A stretch of 64,000 bases of DNA from Dasypus novemcinctus. Its lineage: Eukaryota > Chordata > Mammalia > Cingulata > Dasypodidae. A program made the translations under genes and the position numbers. The DNA lies in NCBI RefSeq assembly GCF_030445035.2, contig NC_080704.1, forward strand, positions 22,734,499 to 22,798,498. Direction: 5' to 3'. Positions within the stretch are counted from its first letter, which is position 1, and the number at the start of each line of letters is the position of its first letter. The notes under the pieces were generated by a model. It was given only the letters and a program-made list of their open reading frames with translations. It was not told the origin of the DNA and ran no database searches. This document shows positions 22,991 to 34,300 of this stretch, in pieces.

Positions 22991-23254
22991 TCTGATATTT
23001 TTGTCTGTTACCGCATCTCCTTTATTACTATGACTTACAGTGTGACTATCTGGAGTGATTTCTCCTCTTTGCTTTTTTAGAATTATCTTAGAAATTCATG
23101 AAGTCCACATGGACTCATTTTAGAATCAGTTTAAAAATAACATTCAATCATTTCCTGGGCTTTTCCTATTAGGTTAAACCCCTAAACTTTTATAGTTGAA
23201 TAGTATCTTAAAACCCACCTTACTTTCTAGTTGGTTGTTAGTTCAGTGCAGTTC

Positions 23255-23505
23255 TCAAACTTTTAGTCTCAGGATCCCTTTACAGCAGGAGTCAGCCAAA
23301 ACAAAGCCAGCTCATCTATCTTTATTTAATAAAGTTTTATGGGAATAGAGTCACAGTCATTCGTTTGTGTTGTCGTCTATGGCTGCTTTTGTACAATGGC
23401 AGGACGGGGTAATTAAGAGAGATCATACGGCCTGCAAAGTCTAAAATATTCACTACCTGGTCCTACACAGAAAAAGTTTGCCAACTCCTGATTTACACTT
23501 AAAAA
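23255..23505. mobile_element. nested old DNA transposons (hAT-like MITEs)
   Basis: 'gcaggagtcagccaaaac' at the left and 'agtttgccaactcctgattt' at the right are inverted ends of a mammalian MITE with 'aataaagttttatgggaata' and 'gtctatggctgcttttgtac' inside. It sits within a second element that starts 'gttctcaaacttttagtctc'. TTTACA occurs at both junctions as a possible target duplication. Confidence 0.6.
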
Positions 23506-23579
23506 GGCACATTAATAGTATCACTATTTTCATGTGAAGTCTTTATTGTGAAGCATTAGCTAGTGATAGCCGATACTAG

Positions 23580-23860
23580 TTTTCCGAAACTCAATTTTTC
23601 ACTCAAAAGCTCCAAATTTTGTAATTCACAATACTATCAGTTGTTTTCCTTGAAGTGACAGGCTGATTTTGTTCATTTTTGAGAAACTGTTGGCCATAAA
23701 CCCAAGTTTGTACATCAGTTGTTCTTGCAAGTAAAAATGGTGTTCCATGGAAAAAAGCAGTCAGTTCAGCTTGCAACTCAATCACACAAGTGGCTTTTCC
23801 TTGAAATAAAAGCTGCACTTTGGTATGCAGCACAAGTATTTTATGTAGTACTTTCCAATT
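23580..23860 (-). pseudogene. relic of a hAT-type transposase, C-terminal region
   Basis: A minus-strand open frame of 76 residues (23603-23833) contains HTKVQLLFQGK, ELQAELTAFF and YGQQFLKNEQN. These resemble the HTEVRWLSRGKVL...ELR.E...F stretch and following block of Charlie-type hAT transposases and their domesticated relatives. It lacks the DDE residues and the zinc-finger head, so it is a fragment. It lies next to hAT-like MITEs and about 750 bp downstream of the EIF1AX polyadenylation signal. Similarity is by eye and moderate. Confidence 0.45.
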
Positions 23861-24616
23861 TGTCTCAAAAAATATTAAAAACTACTAGGATTTAACAAGA
23901 TTAACAATTTTTATTGCTTCTACAGAAACATTCTTACATCAGACTTTTAAAAATTCTTAGTTTCCGTTTGCTTTTGGTGGATAAACTTTATCAAAATGCC
24001 CTCTATTCCCAGATTTCTAAGAGATGTTTTAAATCACAAATAATGTGTAGGATCTAGTTCAACTAACTTTAATTCTCTGGCAACCCAATGCATTAAAGCA
24101 GCAGTGGAAATTTACTCAAGATTCTGCTCCCACTTTTATCCACCATTAAGTTGTAAACTGAACATAACATGGATTAGAACAGAAAAGACCAGATTTTTAA
24201 AAGTTACCAAGTTGGCCAGATGTATAAATACCTACTTTGCCTACACACAGTCTTTGCCTAATACAAAATAAGGTTTGTGGAACGTGACTTTGGCAATTCG
24301 AGGTAATTTGTGACAATTAACAAACCATTAGAAAATGTCTTCTCTAGCTCAGCATTTGTGATAAATTCGCTCACCCAGAAAATGTTACCCCCTATTTGGA
24401 GTCTGAATGAATGAATTCATTCAGATCAAACAGCCAAAACAGAAAAATAAATTACAGTTGTAAAAGCATACTTTTCCTCATATATCACAATCAAGCTTAA
24501 AGAGAAAAAAAGCAAATTTTAGGAAAAGAATCGCCAGGAAAAATCTAAATAGTTAAAAAAGTTATAACCAGTTTGAAAAGAATCAATTGTGTACACTGTT
24601 GAAAGCTATTTCATAC

Positions 24617-24622
24617 TTTATT
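24617..24622 (-). terminator. EIF1AX: candidate EIF1AX poly(A) signal
   Basis: AATAAA on the minus strand (CAAATAAAGTATGAAATAGC context). It gives a 3' UTR of about 3.75 kb, the size known for the long human EIF1AX mRNA. Other AATAAA hexamers closer to the stop (for example near 27008 and 27318) could give shorter forms. Confidence 0.5.
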
Positions 24623-25253
24623 TGTAATTGCAGTAGTTTGCATCTGATTTCTTTACATCATTCCAGATATGATGGGAAAGGAAACCTCCAAATCAGTCCG
24701 TACTAACTAGCTGTTGTGAATTTACAGGAAAGGACGTAAAGGGACAATGAAAGAGTTAAGAATGAATTAGGAATACTAATAGCTATAAACTCACTAAAGA
24801 AATAAAGAGCAGTTGGTATTTTCAAAATATCTTCAAGCAATTTAGACTTCCACCTGTAAGTTAGTATTATGTTGAATTAAATGAGGTTGGCCACAAGTAT
24901 TTTAAAAATATTGTGTTGACATGAATATACAAATATATATTCTACATGTTCTATTATTGAAATCAAAGACTGCAAGTAAAAGAAAATGGTAAATACAGGC
25001 TATAAAAGACGTGCATAATTCTATTACAGTCCTGGATATCAAGAGAAAAGTGGCAGACTGCTCGAAGTGCATTACACATATGAACTTATTTAATCTTCTC
25101 ACCAATTCTGCTAGGCAGGTACTGGCTCATGCCCCTCATCTTACAGGTGAGGAGCCACAAGCTGCCAGTAGAGGGCAGAGCCTGGGGCCTAGGGCAGAGG
25201 CAGACTGACTTCCAGTCTGCACTCCTCACCTCTCTTAGCTACCTGGCAGCTGC

Positions 25254-25276
25254 GGGGGGGGGGGGGGGGGGGGGGG
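25254..25276. repeat. poly(G)/poly(C) tract
   Basis: An uninterrupted run of about 23 G on the plus strand, hence C in a minus-strand EIF1AX transcript. It is prone to length variation and sequencing error. Confidence 0.85.
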
Positions 25277-28200
25277 AAGTGGGGACAAAATCCAATACAC
25301 TCTCCAAATTCCTCAGTTCTTTTGATACCTGATAGTCTAGTGTCTTCTCAAATTTAAAATAAGACAACTCAGATTTTGTACTATTCTGAATAGGAAAAAG
25401 AGAAAAAAAAGGGAAAAAACGGGTGGTGGTTTAAGGTAAGTAAAAAACACAAAGTAGTGCACAGAAGTTCACAGGCCCCCAAACAATGTAAATGAAACTT
25501 ACCCTTACTAAGCTGGATAAAGGTAATTATCTCATACCAATACCAACGTCTTTATGACAATCAGGGAACATGAAGAACCTCACTTGCATTCTGATACTTT
25601 TAACTGTCAAGCCACAGTTAATACCAGATGTTGATACATCTGTACGCAATACAAACATCACGTATAAATCTGGCTAGGTACTTTATTCAAAACATGCTTT
25701 TACCTATTCAACTATTCAGAGCTGCTCTGAAGTCAATACTGACAGTTTATAACTATTAAAAGATGTTATTCAACATCATATATTTTTACAACATAGATGA
25801 GACTTAAGTGAACTACCAATCACAAGGAGTTTTGTAAGCAACGATATTTATAGCCACGATTCCACAGATGTGGTGAGTAAACCAATGGCCAAGGCTTAAT
25901 AAAATATAAGAATTTCCATCATGCATAGTTTACAGGCTCTTTAAGCAGTGGTCTCTTTAGAGGCTGGATGGATGTTCAGGAAAGATTTAACAATTAAATG
26001 TTGGCGAGTCTTTTCACACAAATGATTAATTAGTCTGGTTATTTAGTCACCTTAAGTAATAGAATATATTTATACTCTAACTGGAAGTGAACTAAGCATT
26101 GCATGAAAAATGCTACCCTATCAAATTCGTTAATAGTAACTTTTATGCCCCCTTAGTAGTAAGAACCATTATTCTTGGACTTCAAGTATTGTATTTTCTT
26201 TTTGGGCACAGCTTCTATCATTGTAGTATAGGAATCAAAGAATATAAAGAACAAAAACTTTTCTTGAGGACCACTTCCACCTCTTATTTGAAATATAAAA
26301 TCAATGAAACTGCACAATTCCCACATAAAATACACATTAGCAAATTAATTCCTCCAAGTAGTGCTGCACACAAGCTACAACTCTACCCCAATTATTGTAA
26401 TTACTATAAACAGGTATTTTCCAGGATGCAACAGCACTAGATTGGGCTGTTACTACCTAGCAAGGAAAAAAAAAATCACCCGCCAACACACGAACTGGGG
26501 TCATAGTCACAATTTTTAAAGACTCTTCAGACAAACCAGATTTGTTAGGAGGTAAGTAGAAAAGTAATGTTTGAGTTGCACTATCACTACCATGAACTAT
26601 ATCACATACACAGAAGTTCAAACATTCTTGGTAAAAGAACGCTGAAGAAGGATATGTATTGTAAATTCAGCAAAACACTTTTATGTACAGAAGCCTAAAT
26701 ATCTTGGGAAATTGAGATTACTGATGAAGACAATCACAAATCAAATAAGTCAATTCTTTGAGCTTGTCTCTTACAAGTATTAAAAACTTGTCCTTGGTCT
26801 CAGACGCATTCCAGCTTAAGTGTTCAGGAACCCCAAAGAATAAGAAAAATGAACCACATTTGTGCACTAACTCCTATTCTTAGATTTAATGTTTTATTAG
26901 TATATATTCTGGCTTCAGCATTTTTTGATTCCAGAGTTTTTGTACTTAGGAAAGTAAATTATGGTAGAGTGGGATTAGAGAAGACTTTTTTTTAAGCCAT
27001 ATGAAGGTTTATTCCCCTTTATACTACTTTTCATCATTGAAAAGTTGTCTGGAGACCAACAGAATAAAAGGTTCACAAGCTACATGACATGTGATGTATC
27101 TCTTTTCAAATTGCATAAGATTTAAATGTGGCTAGTGAGGTCCAACTAGCCCCAGCCCTTAATTTCATCTTATTGGAGCTGATAACTTTAAAAAGTAAAA
27201 AAGGAAGGATAAACCTAAATTCCCAATAAAATACAAAGAAAAATATCTGTACATACAATAAAATACATCCTTAACACAAAGGGCATAATATACTCTGCAA
27301 GCATGACATTTTTCTTTATTATATCTTAGTTGTAGCTCTTTGAATCAGAAATTGGAGACTGTCTTTTCATTAAGTTGTGATTCCCTCCTTTCTCCAGATT
27401 AGGGAATTTGAAAAAGGCTTTTAATTTGTACTATTTACCAAATTAAATGTTCATTTACACATATTTTATCTGTTTATAAAGTACCCAATATTGTAGCTTA
27501 CAATACATACGACTTTTGAAAATAAAATGACGCTTTTAACATAACCTTTTGTTCTGCAAAAATATTCTACATACATGAACACCACTGAAACAATCTTTTT
27601 GTTTGGAAATTTTCCTACACACATTAACTTGAAAAAACTGTCAACAATTATATATCAATATTTCTAATGTTAAGATAACTGAGTGCCACCTAGTGTTCAA
27701 TTTCTGCAATTTCTAACCTTATAAATTCAAAATTGCTATTAAAACCCAGGTTCTAAAATCTGTATTTTGGAAATGCTTCTTTGTTGATATGTTTATGGTG
27801 GCAACTAAAGATCATGAAGAGAATGTATGTGATATAAAAATTAGTATAAAAATAGCCACAATACTCAAATATGAAAAACAAATCTCCCCATTTTGACTTC
27901 AAATGCAGATTTCTGCCTTCAACCTCTCCCCCTTAAATTCTATCAAAATCTCAAGAGAACATCTAGGTAATTGGAATATAAAGATTCTGTATATTCCACA
28001 CACTTGTCAAAACGAGGGCCTAATCATAATTCAAAATAAGTGTAGGGCAAATGTAGGAAAGGCAATAGTCCAATTGTTTTCTTCTTTAAAAAAAAAAACA
28101 AAAAAAAAAAACAGATGTGGGTCTTTTATCCATAAGTTCTATTACATCAAAAGAACAAAGTGGGTTTACCATTTCACTCAAGATAATTCAGCATTATCAG

Positions 28201-28357
28201 TTTTTAAAGAAACACAAATACCTTAAAAACAAATGAGTCTGCTTTAACAAATTGCACTCATGCTAATGAAATTTTAATCTTCTTTAGGGATCGAGATCAA
28301 AATCCAAAATGTAGAACAATCCCAAGAAAAACTGGAATGTAAAATGTTGAGCTCAAT

Positions 28358-28363
28358 TTAGAT
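28358..28363 (-). CDS. EIF1AX: EIF1AX coding exon 7 (last Ile codon and stop)
   Basis: After an acceptor CTTTCAG the exon begins ATC TAA, giving Ile144 and stop, then runs into the 3' UTR. Only six coding bases lie in this exon, as in other mammals. Confidence 0.92.
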   Translation of the reverse strand: M

Positions 28364-31300
28364 CTGAAAGTAAAAAGAACATCAGATCAAACAAACAAAC
28401 AAAAAAGAATTCTTATATTACAACAGTCTACTATATACAGAGACTTTCATCCCTAGGCTATCTGAGAAACATCTTATGTGAAGAGGAAATTTAGTATACT
28501 AGATTTTTCTTAATCCCAGCCTGCTGCCAGTAAAATCTTTATTGATCTCTTGGAATGTTCTCTGTTATACAGAATATTAATAAAGTTCAGCATTTCCTTC
28601 TTTCCTTTTATGCTAATGATTAGAGATTTTGTATTTTGGGGGGTGAGAGCAGACAAAGGGGAACATGGTTTCTTAAGAATGGGACAAGTGTGATACTGAC
28701 CAAATTCTCCTCCTCTGAGTCAATTTGCTTATAGGAGTGAAGGCTATAACACCTGTAAGCCATCTGGAGAAATGTCACAGAGAAGAGGTAGGGTTCTCAG
28801 GTGATAAAACAAACCCTTAAAAACATTCAAGATAACTCAAATTCTTTTAACCACCACTGTCTTTGCCATCTTGTTTCCTGCCAGCCTGCCAGAACTGGCC
28901 CAGTTCTGAGGAAATGTTGACACAGACCCAGAAGGGTTTTCTGAGGAAAACCTTAACCCCACTGAGACCCTGAGCATATCATATTATGAAGTATGTAATT
29001 TAAGTGTTCAATATTCTTAGATTAAAACAAGTTAGGGGAAAGAGCTGGTTTCTCTGTGCATAATTTACAAATGAAAAACCAGAAGGAGCATCTACTCACA
29101 TCATCAATGTCTTCATCGTCATCTCCGATGTCATCAAACTGGATTTCATCATCATCACCAGGACCAAAAGTATCTGTTTCATTGATTTTAGCTAAAGATA
29201 CAACAAATATATAATTGAGATGTGATTAAAATGAGTAATTTGCCCACTAAAAGAAAGTGAGTCTGAAAGTAAATGCTGAACTATATATAAAAGAAGCTTA
29301 CAAATCAAGCCTTAATTTAATAAATGCTACATTGCAAGAAAAATCTTAACTTCTAACAATCTTACTATTCAGAGAATATTTTAAACAAAATTTCCTTGAA
29401 GGCTACTGCTAAGTCATTAAGATGGAGCATATTTGTGGTATAATTTTTTGTTCAATAATTTATCTTTAGCAAGGCAGACTCTAATTAAACCAATTCTACA
29501 GCTATTACAACCTCTAGCTATGCTTCTCATCTCCTCTGAGATAAGAATAGTTCATGAACCGTTACACGGATTCATCAAATCAATCAGAAAGACTGATCAA
29601 ATCACACTTACCCCTAAGCAATGCAAGCGCTAGTCCTATTCTCAGATATATTAGAATTTCCTAGATCAGAATCATAATTTTACCAGGATTTTCATGCTTA
29701 AGTAAAATTATGTTTTCATGATAAAATGCAAAAGAGCCAAAAGAATAAAAATAACTGCCAAGTGAAAAATGTAGACTTACAAAATAGTACATATAGTACG
29801 TTTCTCCTTTGATGAGGTTAGGCGGGACTTATTTTTGTTTTACTCAAGCTTTCTGCATTACTTAAAAAAAGGTTAAGAACCCCTGGTTTAAGAACTTCTA
29901 GAGATTACAGTACAATAAGATGGACTGAAAACTAAGAACTGAAAAATAAATATTAACAAAAGTATCTAGTTATTGTCCTTGCTTCATGTTTAACTTAGGT
30001 GAACAATGATAGTTGCTTGAGAAAAGAATTTTAAATACTATAACAATTCTTCCTTTAACTGGTATTACACAGGTATTTTACAGAAGCCCAGGGTTTATAA
30101 AGTGTATATATATATACATAATTTCTCACCAAAAGTGTATTTATTAGGAACAGAATTCTGGTTACTTCTCTTTTATGGTAGCTAATATGAAGTGCAGGCA
30201 GACACACCTGAAATTAATTATGTAAGCAAAAAAACATGCAAACAAATACGCAACATCCATAAAATTCTACCAAAACCCCTTCACCTAAACACCAATGGAC
30301 AATAACACCATGTGAGAGGTTAAATATAACGACTCAGACATTACCATGCTCTGGAAGCTCGCCATATGCCTTCAGACTTCTAGCTTCATCTGCATTGTAT
30401 TTTAAAATTACATCAGCTTTGTTATCCTTAAAAATAGACAAATAACTTTAGAACTGATTACGCCAAAAGATTAAGTTATTTCACAAATTACTTTCAAATT
30501 GAATAACAAATTAAATCTCAGTGTTGTGTGACAAACCTTTTTTTTTTAATTTTAAAGTTTTCTCCTATACCTTCTAAAAAACTTCAAGTTTAGACCAGTA
30601 GGAAGAAGCCTGCATATGCATGACTGATAAAGATTAACAGCTTAGGAAAGATACATATAGAGCTGTGCAGACCCAGTTTTTCAGATTATTTACTATTACC
30701 CTTTGATTAGAAGGTTTCTGAAATTTAAAAATGCTGAGACTTTTGCAGGGTGATCAAACACTACAATTCAAAACTAAGGCAGGTATACTGACTCAAGAAA
30801 ATTAATATACTTTTCCAACGTATACAGCAGTTCTTAAGATATGTATCAATCAAAATTTCCTGAGGAGTTTTTTATATTTCCTGAAAATAGATTAGTAGAC
30901 CTGAATTGAAGCCCAAGAATGTATATATATATTTTTAAAGCTCTTTGGCCGTTTCTGATGCAAACATCCCACCGAGAACCACTGCCTTAGAAGGTTCACA
31001 CTTCCCCATTTGCAAAGAATCTGATTCAGTAAAGGAAGAAAAAAGGAGTCGCAGATATCTGTGCGCCAATGTTCATAGCATTATTTCCAACAGCCAAAAG
31101 GTAGAAACAACCCACATGTTTATCAACAAATGAATGGATAAACAAACATGGTTCACAGGTACAATGGAATATTATTCAGCCAAACAAAGCACCTGGTAAC
31201 AAATGGTTATAACATATGTTCCAAACATTATTGCTTCATCAAATTGAAGCAAGAATTAAAAATTCAAAGTTAAATTTTACCTGGTAGTCTCGTAGACCAA

Positions 31301-34300
31301 CCAATATAATGTCTGAGGTATTTATCCAAACCTGTAAAAGAAAATTCATGCCACATTATATTTAAAATAAAAACAAAAGGACCTGGAACAATGTTGAATC
31401 AGAATCTTCCCACAAAATATACATATTATTCAACCAACTGTGGGAGAAGTACCTAAGCAGAACTAGGAAAAATAACTATAGTAAACAGCCCTGGCTGTTT
31501 CAAATTTTCTTATTATTTGGGATGTTAAAAATTTAACAATCTAATGACTTGACAGCTTAAGAATTCTAGAGGAAGTCATTAGTTTAGAAATTAAGAGATA
31601 TTTAATGATGAACCATCCAAGATGGTTAATTATCCATTATATATAAGAATAGAAAATTAGTTACATGATTTTATCTACCTTCTTTCCTCCATTTGTCCAC
31701 CCACCTATTCATCTACATACACCTAGTCCCCCAAAGCCCTTGTGGTTTGATAGCAGAAGGATTAACAAACCAAATTAAAAAACAAACAAAAAAAACCCCA
31801 TAAAATCCAATTTGGAAGGGACTTTTACCCAACCTGATTAATAAATATGCCTGAACACCTACTCTGATAGACCATTAATTGTTACTTTCCAGGGTAGCCC
31901 ATTCATGATCACACTCAGGAAATTTACCATTAATACGACAATGTTATCAAACAGTACTTCTTCAACTTTCCTTAATACCCTTTATAGTGGTTTCTCCCAT
32001 TCCTAAACAAGAATCCAATCAAGGCCCATGCACTCCATTGAACTATCAGGTCTCAGCAGTCTCCTTTAAACTTGGAACAGTTCCCCAGTCTTTTGTTCTT
32101 TCATGATAACAACATTATATTAAGAGCCAGGCCATTTGATTCAGAGAATGTCCTCAATTTGGGTTTGTCTGTTTCCTCAATATTAGATTCAGGTTAAACA
32201 TTCTTGGCAGGAATATAACATAGGTGATGCAAATGAATATTACAATAGAAGCTACAAATTATCACCAAGGGGGAGCAGGTATAGCTCAGTGGTTGAGTGC
32301 CTGTTTTTCCCATGTATGAGGTCTCAGGTACGACCCATGGTACCTCCTAAAAACAAAAAAAAACTATAAAACCAACTCTCTGGCCCCAGTACCTGAAAAA
32401 AAAAAAATTAAAGATTTTTAAGAAATCACCAAGATGTGACTTACAGGTAAATCATTGTTCCTAAAATCTTTGGAAACTTAAAAAAAAAAAAGAGTTCCTT
32501 GGCCTATAAAGATGGAAGTAGAGCTGTTTTTTCCCTTAACCAATTTTATATGAAAGTAAAACAAATTTCCATACCTACCTTTTTTCTCAATTTCCCTCTG
32601 ATGTGACATAACCTCTTTACACCATCAAAACACATGGCTTCTAATCGTCCATTTCCCAACATTTTGATGACCTGAGCATATTCTGGGGGGAAAACAAAAG
32701 AAAAGGGTGTGGGATATTGTTCAAGTGTTGATAAAAGCAACCTAAAAGCCCACACAGGGAAGCGAATGTGGCTCTAGCAATTGAGCTCCTGCCTACCACA
32801 TGGGAGGTCCCAGGTTCAGTTCCTGGGGCCTCCTGGAGAAGGTGAGCTGGTGCAACAGGCAGGCGCAGTGAGCTGACACAACAAGATGATACAGCGAAGA
32901 GACCCAAAGAGGAAAGAATATGAGAGACACAACAAACTAGGGAGCTGAGGTGACTCAAGCAACTGAGCACCTCTCTCCCACATGGGAGGTCCTAGGTTTG
33001 GTTCCCAGTGTCTCCTAAAGAGAAGACAAGCAGACAGCAAGTGCAAACAATGAGGAGGGGTGGGGGGGATAAATCAATCTTTCACACTCAGATCCTAGCC
33101 CAATTTCACCTTCCTTTTCCTCAGAATCTTTACAAACCTCAGCACTATTTTAGTACACCTGAAAAAAGGAGTAGCTTAAGTATTAATCTTTGTTAAGTTA
33201 GAGTATCTTGGTCATGTTTCTAGTTTTTGTAAAACCAGAAAGGTGTTTCCAGGTAAAATGCGAAACTTTAAACCAAAATCTTTCCAAAAGAGTACCCAGG
33301 AAGCTATCCTATTTTACTGCCACTTGCAAAACCCTGAGATCATGAGCACTAATTTGCACATGGTCCTGTCTCTTCTGCCAATGACAAAACATATGGAAGG
33401 GAGGCATCCCTTTAGAATCTTCAGATTATTTATTTATTTATTTCTCTCTCCCCTTTCCTCCCCCCCCACCCCAGTTGTCTGTTCTGTGTGTCTATTTTGC
33501 TGCGTCTTCTCTGTCCGCTTCTGTTGTTGTCAGTGGCACGGGAATCTGTGTTTCTTTTTGTTGCGTCATCTTGTGTCAGCTCTCTGTGTGTGCGGCACCA
33601 TTCCTGGGCAGGCTGCACTTTCTTTCACGCTGGGCTCCCCTATGCGGGGACACCCCTACATAGCACGGCACTCCTTACACGCATCAGCACTGTGCATGGG
33701 CCAGCTCCACATGGGTCAAGGAGGCCCGGGGTTTGAACTGTGGACCTCCCACGTGGTAGAAGGACACCCTAACCACTGGGCCAAGTCCGCCGCCTCTTTA
33801 GATTATTTAAGTTTTAAGTACGACTGATCATGCAAGAGGATCTCTACTACTCTGTAAACACAGAGGCATCTGAAAGGCTCAACTGTGGAACCAACATGTG
33901 GAAGCGAGTCACTGAGTTTACAGTGAGTGAATCTAGTGCTTGAAGACAGCTATTCAACTCTGAGAGGCAGCCTCTTCCAGAGTGGGGAAAAAATATGAAA
34001 ACTGCTAATGGAGACAAGAATGACTAAGGTTAAGAAACAAGAGGTCTTTAAGCTAGAAAACATGTTTCATTTTTAGTGGCTTAATTTTTTAAAAAAAGGT
34101 TTTTTTCCTGTTGTTAAAAAGTGCTGGAGGGAAGTGGATGTGGCTCAACTGATAGAGCATTTGCCTATCACATAGGAGGTCCAGGGTTCGATACCCAGAG
34201 CCTCCTGGCCCGTGATGAGCTGGCCCTCACGCACTGCTGTGGTGCACAAGGAGAGCCATGCCACGCAGGGGTGCCCCCTGCATAGGGGTGCCTCATGTGC

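Larger units (their letters stand above)
24600..28357 (-). other. EIF1AX: EIF1AX 3' UTR (probable)
   Basis: This AT-rich region between the stop codon and the candidate poly(A) signal contains no lineage-specific SINE or L1, although such insertions occur every 1-3 kb elsewhere. That is what selection on a long 3' UTR would leave. A MIR-like piece is visible at about 25060-25150 ('gaacttatttaatcttctca', 'catcttacaggtgaggagcc'). A run of about 23 G (25254-25276) would be poly(C) in the mRNA. The exact end is inferred, not seen. Confidence 0.6.

Noticed and set aside
33243-33827. 194-codon plus-strand frame, and many similar frames with recurring '[10 protein letters not shown]' or '[13 protein letters not shown]' peptides
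   Set aside because: These recur wherever a DAS-type SINE lies and are the antisense reading of the SINE body.
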